This document shows, piece after piece, positions 43,264 through 52,357 of a stretch of DNA of 64,000 bases. Position 1 is the stretch's first letter, and every line of letters starts with the position of its first letter. Made by a program: the position numbers and the translations under genes. The DNA comes from Gemmatimonadetes bacterium SCN 70-22. Lineage in GTDB: Bacteria; Gemmatimonadota; Gemmatimonadetes; Gemmatimonadales; Gemmatimonadaceae. The stretch is taken from positions 157,230 to 221,229 of the forward strand of contig MEDZ01000003.1 of NCBI GenBank assembly GCA_001724275.1. Reading direction: 5' to 3'. The notes beneath the pieces are model-generated. The model saw only the letters and a list, made by a program, of their open reading frames with translations, ran no database searches and was not told the DNA's origin.

Positions 43264-44739
43264 CTAACGCGGGTACGGGTAACCGCGGGCGAGCAGCGAT
43301 TGCAGGGTGCGGTCATGACCGTACAGGTCGTCGAAGAAGCGCATGGTGCCGTTGCGCTCGGCGATGGCGGTCACGTACAGGACGTACACCGGGATGCGTT
43401 CGGTGATGGGGACCGTGAGCGGGGTCGAGCGCGACATCGCCTTCTCCATCGCCTCCGGCGTCCACTCAGGGCGATCGCGCAGGATCCACTTCGCCAGCTC
43501 CACGGGGCGCGAGAGGCGGATGCAGCCGTGACTGAGGTCGCGGCGCTGGCGCTCGAAGACGCTCTGCACCGGCGTGTCGTGCATGTACACGCTGTGGGGA
43601 TTCGGGAAGACGAACTTCACCCGTCCCAGGGCGTTGTCGGCGCCGGGGAGCTGGCGCACGCGCACGCCGTTGCCGATCGCGTCGATGTTGGCTGCCGTGA
43701 CGGGGACCTGGAGCCCGTTGCGCAGCAACACGTAATGGTTGCGTTGCAGGTACGACGGCGAGCGGAGGGCCGGCGGCCGGATTTCCTTGCGTGCGATGCT
43801 GGTCGGCACCTCCCAATACGGCGAGAAATCGAGGTGCTTCAGTTCCCGGGTGAAGATCGGCGTCTTGTGGTCATACGCCTTTCCCACCACCACGTCCATG
43901 CTGAAGACGACGACGGAGTCGGAGGTCAGCCGGTCGAAGGCATGGAGCCGGAACTCGGGGACGTTGACGATGATCACGCGTCCCGGGAACGTGTGCGGAA
44001 ACCACCGCCAGCGCTCGAGGGCAAGCTCGAGCTTCGTGATGCGCCCGTTCATGCGCCGCCGCGACGCGGCGGTGATGCTGTCGCGCGCCATTTCGCGATG
44101 GCGAGCCAACTGCCCCTTGAGTAGCCGGTAATGGAGGAATGGGGGCTCGGCTTCGTCGAACACGCCGATGGGATCGCTGGAGCCCGCGATGATGCGCAGC
44201 GCGGCCGCGAGGTTGTAGTCGTCGCGCGGGATCCGGATGCTTTCATGGACGTCGCTCGGCTTCACGCGCCCCCACTGCAGGGCGGCGAGCATCCGGGCGG
44301 TGGCGACGCTCAGCATCGCCTCGAAACGTCCGGCCATCGCGGGGGTCGCCGTCGAATCGCGGAGACGCCGGGCGAGCGAGTCGAGGTGCGCCGCGTCGTA
44401 GTCACTGCTGCGGAGCCCGACGCCTTCGGCGAGCTGGAGATAGCGGATGATGGAGAGGGCGTTCGGGGTCGCACGCCCCTCGTGGAGCCAGAGTGGGAGC
44501 TGGGCGCTGTCGTAGACGAGGCGCAGGTCGCGCACGACGTCGGAGATGACGGGCCATCGCGCCCCCTGCAATCGCCCGCTGGTGATGGCGTTGCGAACCG
44601 GCGCCAGCACGTCATCTCGTGTGACCCGTGGCGTGGCGACGGGTGCCTGCGAGGCGAGTTCGCGCGGAGTCGCCGCCGCGACGAGGAGGAGCGCGGCGAG
44701 GGAACGCAGGGCGCGCCGGATGGCGGGACTACGCATCAT
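43264..44739 (-). CDS. L,D-transpeptidase (YkuD/LdtD-like)
   Basis: 491 residues with a signal peptide (about 1-30). A long N-terminal scaffold region (about 60-250) of the LdtD/YcbB kind comes first. The YkuD catalytic domain (about 270-440) has VYMHDTP and the active-site SHGCIRLSRPVELAKW, with the cysteine nucleophile. It should form 3-3 cross-links in peptidoglycan. The stop is a TAG within a CGTTAGG motif (43262-43269). It is divergent from the PLP lyase gene, and the two -10 hexamers overlap. Confidence 0.9.
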   Translation of the reverse strand: MMRSPAIRRALRSLAALLLVAAATPRELASQAPVATPRVTRDDVLAPVRNAITSGRLQGARWPVISDVVRDLRLVYDSAQLPLWLHEGRATPNALSIIRYLQLAEGVGLRSSDYDAAHLDSLARRLRDSTATPAMAGRFEAMLSVATARMLAALQWGRVKPSDVHESIRIPRDDYNLAAALRIIAGSSDPIGVFDEAEPPFLHYRLLKGQLARHREMARDSITAASRRRMNGRITKLELALERWRWFPHTFPGRVIIVNVPEFRLHAFDRLTSDSVVVFSMDVVVGKAYDHKTPIFTRELKHLDFSPYWEVPTSIARKEIRPPALRSPSYLQRNHYVLLRNGLQVPVTAANIDAIGNGVRVRQLPGADNALGRVKFVFPNPHSVYMHDTPVQSVFERQRRDLSHGCIRLSRPVELAKWILRDRPEWTPEAMEKAMSRSTPLTVPITERIPVYVLYVTAIAERNGTMRFFDDLYGHDRTLQSLLARGYPYPR

Positions 44740-44745
44740 ACCCGA

Positions 44746-44755
44746 ACCCTAGCTT
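44746..44755. promoter_or_regulatory. Overlapping divergent -10 elements
   Basis: On the minus strand TAGGGT (44751-44746) ends six bases before the L,D-transpeptidase ATG. On the plus strand TAGCTT (44750-44755) points toward the PLP lyase gene, 12 bases before a GTG at 44768. Only one polymerase could use the site at a time. Confidence 0.4.
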
Positions 44756-44797
44756 CCGCGACCGAGGGTGGCAAAGGTGAACGCCGCCTCCAGATTA

Positions 44798-45802
44798 ATG
44801 CCGATGACCGACCACGTGGACCACGACGCGCTCCCGGGTGCGATACGCCGCGCGCACGAGCGGCTGCGCCCGTACGTCCGGGAGACGTACTTCGACGGTA
44901 GCCTGCCCCTGAGCGAGCGGTTGGGCGGCGACGTGCGCCTCAAGGGCGAACACCTGCAGCATACCGGGTCGTTCAAGGCACGCGGGGCGCTGCACAAGAT
45001 CCTCTGCCTAACGCATGACGCCCGCGAGCGCGGCGTGGTCGCCGCGTCGTCCGGCAACCATGGGGCGGGGCTGGCGTGGGCCTGCCGGATGACCGGCGTC
45101 CGGGCGGTGATCTACGTCCCCGACCATGCGTCGCCCACCAAGGTGGCGATGATCGCGCGCCATGGAGCCGAGGTTCGCCACTTTGGCGTCGACGGGCTCG
45201 ACACCGAGGAGCACGCGCGCGCGGTTGCCGCGCGAGAGGGGTGCACGTACGTCTCGCCATACAACGACATCGAGGTGCTGTGTGGGCAGGGGACGGTTGG
45301 CGTGGAGATGGCTGGACAGAGCGGGATGCTGGACGCGGTCGTCGTGGCCGTTGGCGGGGGCGGGCTGATTGGGGGGGTCGCCGCGTATCTCAAGCATGTC
45401 ATGCCCGGCGTGCGGGTCATCGGTGCGCTTCCGGCCAACTCGCCGGTAATGGCGGAATCGGTGGCGGCCGGACACATCGTGACGCGTGAGTCGTTCCCCA
45501 CGCTCTCCGACGGTACCGCGGGGGGAATCGAGCCGGGGGCGATCACCTTCCCCCTGTGTCAGGCGCTGGTGGACGAATGGACGCTGGTGGAGGAAGGCGA
45601 GATCGCCGCGGCCATTCGCCGCTTCATCGAGGAGCACCACCAGTTGATCGAGGGGGCCGCGGGGGTGGCGCTCGCGGCTCTGGAGCGTCGCGCCGCCGCT
45701 GGCGGCTCGCGCGGGTTGGCGGGCGAGCGCGTGGGGGTGGTCCTGTGCGGGGCCAACATCAGCAATGCGCGATTGCGCGAGGTGCTGGCCGGGGAGGGGT
45801 AG
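44798..45802 (+). CDS. Threonine/serine dehydratase-like PLP enzyme, fold type II
   Basis: 334 residues from ATG 44798 (GTG 44768 or ATG 44804 possible). The PLP lysine is in TGSFKARGALHK, the substrate loop is SSGNHGAGLAWA, the phosphate-binding GGGGLIGGVAAY follows, and LCGANIS is near the end. It deaminates or racemises hydroxy amino acids; threonine dehydratase or serine racemase are both possible. No ACT regulatory domain. A second, distinct enzyme of the same fold is at 55249-56217. Confidence 0.83.
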   Translation: MPMTDHVDHDALPGAIRRAHERLRPYVRETYFDGSLPLSERLGGDVRLKGEHLQHTGSFKARGALHKILCLTHDARERGVVAASSGNHGAGLAWACRMTGVRAVIYVPDHASPTKVAMIARHGAEVRHFGVDGLDTEEHARAVAAREGCTYVSPYNDIEVLCGQGTVGVEMAGQSGMLDAVVVAVGGGGLIGGVAAYLKHVMPGVRVIGALPANSPVMAESVAAGHIVTRESFPTLSDGTAGGIEPGAITFPLCQALVDEWTLVEEGEIAAAIRRFIEEHHQLIEGAAGVALAALERRAAAGGSRGLAGERVGVVLCGANISNARLREVLAGEG

Positions 45803-45836
45803 CGCACGATCGTCCCCGGCGGGGAGGAACGCACAA

Positions 45837-45862
45837 CGGCCGGCATCTCGCGATGCCGGCCG
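45837..45862. terminator. Terminator hairpin 1 between convergent genes
   Basis: CGGCCGGCATC and GATGCCGGCCG, 11-bp perfect stem, four-base loop, downstream of the PLP lyase. Confidence 0.7.
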
Positions 45863-45886
45863 CTGGCGTCTGCGGCGTCCGGGCAC

Positions 45887-45923
45887 GTCACGCCAGGCGC
45901 CGTCGTGCGGCACCTGGCGTGAC
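45887..45923. terminator. Terminator hairpin 2 between convergent genes
   Basis: GTCACGCCAGG and CCTGGCGTGAC, 11-bp perfect arms, five bases from the Ig-repeat lipoprotein's stop. Confidence 0.6.
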
Positions 45924-45927
45924 ATCG

Positions 45928-48429
45928 TTACGGGGTGAACGACCCCGTCCGCGCCGCCGTGAGGACCACCGCACCATCCGAGTAGGGGTTGGTGAAGCCA
46001 CCGGTTCCGAGCGTCCAGCCGGAGGCCGAGGCATTCCAGGTGATCTCCGAACCGGAGACGGGCGCCCAGCTGTTCTGCCACCCCGAGACCCCGGAGAAGT
46101 CGGGGAAGGAGAAGTCGACCGCATTGGCACCGAGATAGGCCGCGCTGTACACCACGCTCACCGCATGCCCGGTCTGTCCGTAGCCGATCGCCCAGAACTG
46201 GTTGTACTCGGCCTGGCGGGCCAGCTGGACGCGGGAGCGCAGGTACGGGGCCGAGGCCAGCGTGGTGAAGGTCGGGGTGTTGAGGGCGGCGCCGAGTGTG
46301 ACCGACTTGTCGACGGCGTCCTTGAACACGCTGGTGACGATGCGGGACGAGGTGACTGTCCCGCCGCCTCCCGCGTTGCTGGATGCGGCGACGAGCACGT
46401 GCAGGTCCGACGCGACCTGCTGCGCCGACGGGACACCGTAGTAGGTACCGGTGGTTCCCGATGCGAGCGTCGTTCCGAGCACGGCGAAGCCCTGGTTGGC
46501 CGTGAAGTACGTCGAGCTGGCGAAGAGCTGGTCGCCGGCGGCACTTCCGTTGATCGTGACCGTGCGGCTGACGGGATCGAACGCCTCGGCGGCGCCGAAG
46601 TCGAGGACCGGGAGGGTGGAGCCGTTGGCCGGGTTGAGGTTGCGGCGGATGATCAGCTTGTTGGTCGCATAGCCGGCCATCGGGTTGGCGAAGTCGATCG
46701 CCTGGCGAGCGGCGACGAGATCCACCGTTCCTGCTTCCACGCCGCTGAGCGTGAACGTCGTGGCGGGAGACATCACCTGCGCGAAGGCCGAGCCGAGCGA
46801 GACCTGCGCCTGGGCGCCAGTCCCGAGGTTGGCCACCGATCCGTTCACCGTTTTCGTGGTCGCGGTGGGGCAGATGGCCGTCCCCTGCGACTGCAACTCG
46901 GCCAGCGATCCGAAGTAGAAGTTGATCTCGTATTCGTTCGAGATGCCCTTCGTGACGTAGGCGATGCCGCCGGCGCTCGTGATGTTGAAGGAGTACGCGT
47001 TGTTGGTGCCGACCACCTGCTGCCAGACGCCGCTACCGTTCTGCGCCGCGACCCAGAGCGGGATCTCGCTGGCGTCGCAGAAGCCGAAGGTCCACGTCAC
47101 GTTGCCGCTGCCGACCGGGGCCTGCGCCACGTTGAGCGTGAACTGCGTGGTGGCGTTGGCGATCCCCGTGCCCGAGCCGGTGACGGTGATGCCGTATGAT
47201 CCGGGGACAGTGGCCGCGCCGACCGCCAGCTGCACGGTGACGGCGTTGCCTGCCGTGGGCGAGGTCGTGATGGTCGGCGTGACCCCGGCCGGGAGGCCGG
47301 CGAGTTGGATGGTGACGTTACCCGCGAAGTTGGTGCGGGTGATGTTGACCGTGAACTGGGTCGACGCGCCCTGGTTGACGGTGGCGCTGGTGGCCGAGAG
47401 GGCGAGGGCGATGGAGCCGGCCGGGGCCGCCGTGACCGTGAGCGTGAGGGTGGCGGTCTGGGTGGCGCCACCCGATGTGGCGGTGATGGTGAGTGGGTAG
47501 TTCCCCGCCGCGACGGCGCCGCCGACGCCGATCGTGAGCGGCGTGGCGGTGTCGGGGTTGTTCAGGGTGCTCTGGCCCAGCGCTGTCGTCACGCCGTTCG
47601 GTGCGCCGGTGACGGCGAGGGCGACGGCACCGGTGAAGTCGGTGCGCGTGACCGTGACGGTGGCCTGCCCATTGGCGCCAGCCTGCACCGTGAGCGCTGC
47701 CGGCGCGACCGCGACGGTGAAGGAGCCCGTGGGCGCCGCCGTGATAGTGAGCGCGTAGGTGGCCGTGGCGTTGGCGACGCCGGTGCCCGAGGCGGTGACG
47801 GTGAGCGTGGAGGTCCCGACCGCGGCATTCGCTGCGGCGTTCACCGTGATCGTCCCGGCATCGCCGTTGGTCGCGACCGTCGTGGTGACGCCGGTCGGCT
47901 GACCGGTGACCGCGAGGGTGACCGCACCGGTGAAGTTGGTGCGCGTGACGGTGGTCGCGATGGCGGTGCTGTTCCCCTGGACGACCGAGCCGGCGGCCGG
48001 GGCGAGCGCCAGGGCGATCTTCGGCGCCGCGGTGACCGTCATCGCGACGTTGGCCGTCTGGTCAGCCAGGCCGGTGGCCTTGCCGCGGATCGTGAAGTTG
48101 TAGGATCCAGCCGCAACGCCGGCGGCAGCGGTGATGGTCAGCGTGGTCGAGTTCGTGCCGCTGGTGATTGCAGCCGGCGTAAAGCTCGCGGTGACGCCGG
48201 CGGGGAGGTTCTCGGTGGAGAGCTCCACCGTCCCGGCGAAGCTCCCGGTTCGCGTGATGTTGGCGGTGACCGTGGCGGTCCCGCCCTGGGTCACGCTCAA
48301 CGTGTTCTGCGAGAGGGCGAGGGTGAAGCCGCCGACGGACGGTGGGTTGGTGGTGCCGCCGTCGTCGCTGCCGCCGCAGGCGGCAAGGGACATGGCGGTC
48401 GCCGCCAGGACCAGGCGGAAAACATGCAT
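45928..48429 (-). CDS. Ig-repeat surface lipoprotein
   Basis: 833 residues from ATG 48429. The lipobox cysteine is in SLAACGG (about residue 18). Residues about 30-400 hold four Ig-like repeats of about 90 residues, each with a TRTxFxGxVxLxxxGxPxGVT core and ending in TVTAAP or similar. Residues about 405-833 form a larger domain without a recognised family, starting NVTWTFGFCDASEIPLWVA, Gly/Ser/Thr-rich and beta-like. The layout suggests a stalk carrying a distal domain, anchored in the outer membrane. Thr/Ala-rich composition is unlike its neighbours. Confidence 0.75.
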   Translation of the reverse strand: MHVFRLVLAATAMSLAACGGSDDGGTTNPPSVGGFTLALSQNTLSVTQGGTATVTANITRTGSFAGTVELSTENLPAGVTASFTPAAITSGTNSTTLTITAAAGVAAGSYNFTIRGKATGLADQTANVAMTVTAAPKIALALAPAAGSVVQGNSTAIATTVTRTNFTGAVTLAVTGQPTGVTTTVATNGDAGTITVNAAANAAVGTSTLTVTASGTGVANATATYALTITAAPTGSFTVAVAPAALTVQAGANGQATVTVTRTDFTGAVALAVTGAPNGVTTALGQSTLNNPDTATPLTIGVGGAVAAGNYPLTITATSGGATQTATLTLTVTAAPAGSIALALSATSATVNQGASTQFTVNITRTNFAGNVTIQLAGLPAGVTPTITTSPTAGNAVTVQLAVGAATVPGSYGITVTGSGTGIANATTQFTLNVAQAPVGSGNVTWTFGFCDASEIPLWVAAQNGSGVWQQVVGTNNAYSFNITSAGGIAYVTKGISNEYEINFYFGSLAELQSQGTAICPTATTKTVNGSVANLGTGAQAQVSLGSAFAQVMSPATTFTLSGVEAGTVDLVAARQAIDFANPMAGYATNKLIIRRNLNPANGSTLPVLDFGAAEAFDPVSRTVTINGSAAGDQLFASSTYFTANQGFAVLGTTLASGTTGTYYGVPSAQQVASDLHVLVAASSNAGGGGTVTSSRIVTSVFKDAVDKSVTLGAALNTPTFTTLASAPYLRSRVQLARQAEYNQFWAIGYGQTGHAVSVVYSAAYLGANAVDFSFPDFSGVSGWQNSWAPVSGSEITWNASASGWTLGTGGFTNPYSDGAVVLTAARTGSFTP

Positions 48430-48604
48430 CGGGCGCAAGAGTGCCTCCGGTGTGACGAGATGCGAGGATGATCGGGAATAGCAGCTGCAATGAGTCGCGC
48501 CGCACACTGCAAGGCATGGGCCAAATGACCCATCATTTGACCAACGATTGGACGCTCCCGAGCGCTGCGCAAGCAAACCAGACCGTGGCAGATTAGAAGC
48601 ACAA

Positions 48605-48627
48605 GGGCCCGGTGATTCACCGGGCCC
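48605..48627 (-). terminator. glnN terminator
   Basis: GGGCCCGGTG and CACCGGGCCC form a perfect 10-bp stem with a three-base loop, about 40 bases beyond the glnN stop. Confidence 0.65.
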
Positions 48628-48668
48628 CGTCGTGGAGGTGCCTAGGGCGATGTCCTGCCGGGTGACCC

Positions 48669-50888
48669 TTACACCGGGAAGAGCATCTCGCGGTACTTCG
48701 GCAGCGGCCAGTACTCGTCGCCGATCAGGAGCTCGAGCGCGTCGCTGGCGGCGCGAACCTCCGCCATGCGATCGGCCCCCTCCGAGGTGAGGAGGACGGC
48801 ACAGTGCGCGAGGTCGTCGTGCATGGCCTCGGCCTTCTCGATCACCTTGTCCATGGCATCACGACGCGCCTTCAGCTGCTTCGCCAACGCTCCCACCTCG
48901 TTGGCGCGCTCGACCTGCGGCACCTCCTTGATGCCGGCCGACCGGGCGACCGCGGCGCTGCTGGCGAGCGTTCCCTGGTAGGCGTAGGCGGACGGGAGGA
49001 TCATCGTGTCGATCATCTCCTCGAGCGTGTGCATCTCGATCAGGATGTCCTTCACGTAGCGCTCCATGCGCACGTGGTAGCGCGACTCGAGCTCCTCCCT
49101 GGTCAGGATGCCGAGCGCGGCAAAGAGCTCCCGGGTGCGCCTCACGTTCAGCTGCGCGAGCGCTTCCGGAGTCCGGCGAAGGTTGAGCAGGCCGCGCCGG
49201 GCGGCTTCCTGGACCCAGGCATCGGAGTAGTTGTTCCCTTCGAAGCGCACGTTCCTGGTTTCGCGAAACGCCTTCCGGATGACCTTCATCACGGCGTCGC
49301 TGGTCGACTTGGTCGTCTTCTTCTCCGCCTTGATCTCCTCGATCATGTCGGCGATCGCCTCGGCGACCGCGGCATTGAGGAGGGTGACCGGGAAGGCGAC
49401 CGACTGCGAGCTCCCCACGGCGCGGAACTCGAACTTGTTTCCGGTGAAGGCGAAGGGCGACGTGCGATTGCGGTCCGTGTTGTCCTTCTCGATGTCGGGG
49501 AGCTTGTTGACCCCCAGCGAGATGAGCTGCTGCTCGGCGCTCTTGTTGCTCACCTTGCCGCTGGCGATCTCCTCGATGACGCGGGTGAGCCCCTCGCCCA
49601 TGAAGACGGAGATGATGGCCGGCGGCGCCTCGTTCGCTCCCAGGCGATGTTCGTTCCCCGCGGTCGCGATCCCGGCGCGCAGGAGCCCGGCGTGCTTGTG
49701 CACCCCCTTGAGCACGGCGGCGAGGAAGGCGAGAAAGCGGATATTCTGGTGTGGCGTGCGGCCCGGCTTGAGAAGGTTGATGCCGTTCAGCTCGTTGTCC
49801 GCGGTGACGGCCATGGCCCAGTTGCAGTGCTTTCCCGAGCCGTTGACGCCCGCGAAGGGCTTCTCGTGAACGATGGCCTGCAGCCCGTGGCGCAGCGCGA
49901 CGCGCCGAAGGACCGACATGACCAGCTGGTTATGGTCGACGGCGACGTCGATATCCTCGAAGTAGGGCGCCATCTCGAACTGGCACGGTGCCACCTCGTT
50001 GTGCCGGGTCACGATGGGGACGCCGAGCTTGTACAGCTCGTGCTCCACCTCGGCGATGCACGCCTGGATGCGTTCCGGGATGCCGCCGAAGTAGTGATCC
50101 TCGAGCTGCTGTCCACGCGGCGGTGGAGCGCCGATCAGGGTGCGGTTGGCCATCACCAGGTCGGGGCGCAGCGCGAAATGCGTGCGATCGATCAGGAAGT
50201 ATTCCTGTTCGGCGCCCAGGGTAGTGTACACGCGCTGCACTCCCCTGTCGCCCAGGAGCGCGAGAAGCTCGATGGCCTTGCTGGAGAGCACGTCGGAGGA
50301 GCGGAGGAGCGGGGTCATCTCGTCCAGCGCTTCGCCGTTGTAGCCGATGAAGACCGAAGGGATGCACAGCGTGCGCACGTTGCCCGACTCGATGATGAAG
50401 ACGGGCGATGCCGGGTTCCACGCGGTGTAGCCGCGCGCTTCCCACGTGGCGCGCAGTCCGCCGGAGGGGAACGACGAGGCATCGGGCTCGGACTGGATCA
50501 GCTGCGCTGCCGTGAACTGCTCGAGAACCTGCTTGTTCTCGTCGAATGTGATGAAGGCGTCGTGCTTCTCCGCGGTGAGCCCGGTCTGGGGCTGGAACCA
50601 GTGCGTGAAGTGCGTCGCACCGCGTGACACCGCCCAATCCCGGATGGCCTGGGCAACGGTCGGGGCGATATCGAGGTCGAGCTTCTTGCCCAGCCGGATG
50701 GATTCGCTGAGCCGGGCGTAGACGTCCTTCGGGAGCTTCGAGCGCATCTGCTGCACGCCGAAGGTGTTCATCCCGAAGAACTCGGAGACGCTGGCCTTGT
50801 CGCCGTTCGGCGAGGGCGCAGCCTTCGCCACACGGGTCGCGATCGCGGCCATGGCGGACTTGCGGGCGCTGTTTGTCGAGCTGGACAT
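48669..50888 (-). CDS. glnN: Glutamine synthetase, type III
   Basis: 739 residues, the usual GSIII size and far longer than GSI. Marks are FGMNTFGVQQMRSKLP near the start, the GSIII-type THWFQPQTG, EKHDAFITF, LGAEQEYFLIDR, EVAPCQFEMAPYFED and EKPFAGVNGSGKHCNWA. The C-terminal third (helical, VRRTRELFAALG) is specific to the type. It duplicates glnA's reaction, and such pairs are often split by nitrogen status. Start ATG 50888 has no ribosome site; ATG 12 codons on is an alternative. A 446-base AT-richer control region lies upstream. Confidence 0.95.
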   Translation of the reverse strand: MSSSTNSARKSAMAAIATRVAKAAPSPNGDKASVSEFFGMNTFGVQQMRSKLPKDVYARLSESIRLGKKLDLDIAPTVAQAIRDWAVSRGATHFTHWFQPQTGLTAEKHDAFITFDENKQVLEQFTAAQLIQSEPDASSFPSGGLRATWEARGYTAWNPASPVFIIESGNVRTLCIPSVFIGYNGEALDEMTPLLRSSDVLSSKAIELLALLGDRGVQRVYTTLGAEQEYFLIDRTHFALRPDLVMANRTLIGAPPPRGQQLEDHYFGGIPERIQACIAEVEHELYKLGVPIVTRHNEVAPCQFEMAPYFEDIDVAVDHNQLVMSVLRRVALRHGLQAIVHEKPFAGVNGSGKHCNWAMAVTADNELNGINLLKPGRTPHQNIRFLAFLAAVLKGVHKHAGLLRAGIATAGNEHRLGANEAPPAIISVFMGEGLTRVIEEIASGKVSNKSAEQQLISLGVNKLPDIEKDNTDRNRTSPFAFTGNKFEFRAVGSSQSVAFPVTLLNAAVAEAIADMIEEIKAEKKTTKSTSDAVMKVIRKAFRETRNVRFEGNNYSDAWVQEAARRGLLNLRRTPEALAQLNVRRTRELFAALGILTREELESRYHVRMERYVKDILIEMHTLEEMIDTMILPSAYAYQGTLASSAAVARSAGIKEVPQVERANEVGALAKQLKARRDAMDKVIEKAEAMHDDLAHCAVLLTSEGADRMAEVRAASDALELLIGDEYWPLPKYREMLFPV

Positions 50889-50979
50889 GGAGGCGGAGAG
50901 GGTCAGGGCGGGGCAGTGCGTCGACGGGGGTGGGGGGCGTTGGTCGAGCGGCCAACGAGGAGCAGGATGTGCGATTCGA

Positions 50980-51075
50980 AGACTGTACCGCAGAAAATGC
51001 GAATTCCGCACCGAAAGCGGAACAGTACGGCAGAAATAAAGCACAAAAATGGATTTCCGCGCAATTAGTTGTGCC
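50980..51075 (-). promoter_or_regulatory. AT-rich control region upstream of glnN
   Basis: On the minus strand TTGCGC (51064-51059) and TTTATT (51040-51035) with an 18-base spacer could be a promoter. Beside it are a TTCCGC/GCGGAA inverted repeat (51004-51022) and two near-copies of GTACSGCAGAAA (about 50985 and 51025). These suit one or two repressor sites. The remainder of the 50889-51334 gap holds no gene I can support. Confidence 0.4.
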
Positions 51076-51322
51076 AAATCTGCACGAAATGCGTGACGAT
51101 GCGGCAAGATCGTTCCATTGCCTGCCCCGTACGGGTCCGCCGGCGAGGCCGAGTCGATCGCGGGCGCCAGGGGCTCCGGCAGTCGGACAGACGGGGGGTT
51201 GCCGACCGCCCCGCAGGGTGTTGGCCGAGGGTGGCGGGAACCCGGGGGAGCGCGCAACCGCTTTCGGACGAACGACTTGACGCATCGGGCGCGCGGGTGT
51301 GTCCCCGCCTCCGCGCTCCCCT

Positions 51323-51328
51323 TAGCTT
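51323..51328 (+). promoter_or_regulatory. -10 element of the M15 peptidase gene
   Basis: TAGCTT ends six bases before the ATG at 51335, again predicting a leaderless message. Likely the promoter of the M15-lutABC group. Confidence 0.45.
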
Positions 51329-51334
51329 GATCGC

Positions 51335-52351
51335 ATGTCGTCGCGGGTCGCGTGGCGCGCTGCCCTCAAGGGGTGGGTTCGCCGCTTCATCATCGCATTC
51401 GCCCTCCTGCTGACCACGGTCGCCGCGGCCAAGGTCGCCGTCGTCGCGCGCGACTTCGTGGATGAAGGGGGAGACCTGGCCGGCGTCGGGCCGAGCGGGC
51501 TCCCCCCCATCCCCGACATGCCGAAGGTCGCGACCGTGACGCTCGCCGACTCGCTCCTTGGCCAGAGCGGGGCCCTGCGGTTCCGGGCGCTGACCGCCGC
51601 GGAAGCCCTGGCGATTCCCGGCTTCGTCGATGCGTACGGCGAGCGCGCGCTCCACACGCCCGCCGTTCACCTGGTGGGGCGGCCCCAGGACTCGTCCACC
51701 TTCGCCCTCATCGTGCAGCGTCCCTTCGGTGCCAAGCGCGGCGACATGCTGAATGGCTACCGGCTCGGACGATGGCCGGCGGAGCGGTGGATCATGAGTC
51801 GCAACTACTTCAATCCAGACGGCTTCGTGGAGGTGACGCCGCAGAACCAGCGGTTGCAGCTGTCGAAACACTTCACGCTGGGCGACTTCGTGACCCACGA
51901 CCAGCGGGACACGTGGCCCAAGTACGTCGTGCTCGAGGAGAAGCTGATCGACAAGCTGGAGCTCGTCCTCGCGGACCTGAATGCCCGCGGCATTCCGACG
52001 CGCAACGTACGCGTGCTCTCCGGCTTCCGCGCGCCGTACTACAACGACCGTGGGGTGGGGGAGGGGATGGCGCGGGCGAGTCGTCACCAGTATGGCGACG
52101 CGGCCGACATCATCATCGATGACGACGGCAACGGGCGGATGGACGACCTCAACCGCGACGGCGTCGTGGACCTGCGCGACATCGGGCCGATCACCGCGGC
52201 CATCGCGCGCGTGGAACAGGCGCATCCGTCGCTGGCGGGCGGGCTCGGCACGTACCAGGCCGTGGGGCCAAGCGGTCCGTTCGCGCACGTCGACGTGCGC
52301 GGGACGAGTGCGCGTTGGGAGAGCGGGTGGTGGAAGGGGCGCAAGCGCTGA
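51335..52351 (+). CDS. M15-like peptidase with EF-hand-type insert
   Basis: 338 residues. One N-terminal membrane anchor (RFIIAFALLLTTVAAAKVAVV). The C-terminal domain (about 185-335) has FTLGDFVTHDQ, VLSGFRAPYYN and the zinc-site motif SRHQYGDAADI of D-Ala-D-Ala carboxypeptidase-like M15 enzymes, closing with AHVDVRG. Directly after the zinc aspartate comes DDDGNGRMDDLNRDGVVDL, which looks like a pair of calcium loops (DxDGNGxxD, NRDGxxD) as in dockerins and EF-hands. It probably cuts peptidoglycan peptides, perhaps calcium-dependently. lutA begins six bases after the stop. Confidence 0.8.
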   Translation: MSSRVAWRAALKGWVRRFIIAFALLLTTVAAAKVAVVARDFVDEGGDLAGVGPSGLPPIPDMPKVATVTLADSLLGQSGALRFRALTAAEALAIPGFVDAYGERALHTPAVHLVGRPQDSSTFALIVQRPFGAKRGDMLNGYRLGRWPAERWIMSRNYFNPDGFVEVTPQNQRLQLSKHFTLGDFVTHDQRDTWPKYVVLEEKLIDKLELVLADLNARGIPTRNVRVLSGFRAPYYNDRGVGEGMARASRHQYGDAADIIIDDDGNGRMDDLNRDGVVDLRDIGPITAAIARVEQAHPSLAGGLGTYQAVGPSGPFAHVDVRGTSARWESGWWKGRKR

Positions 52352-52357
52352 TCTCGC

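Noticed and set aside
48804-50627. A 607-codon open frame antisense to glnN
   Set aside because: Mirror of a strongly conserved gene in a GC-rich genome, with no protein-like motifs.
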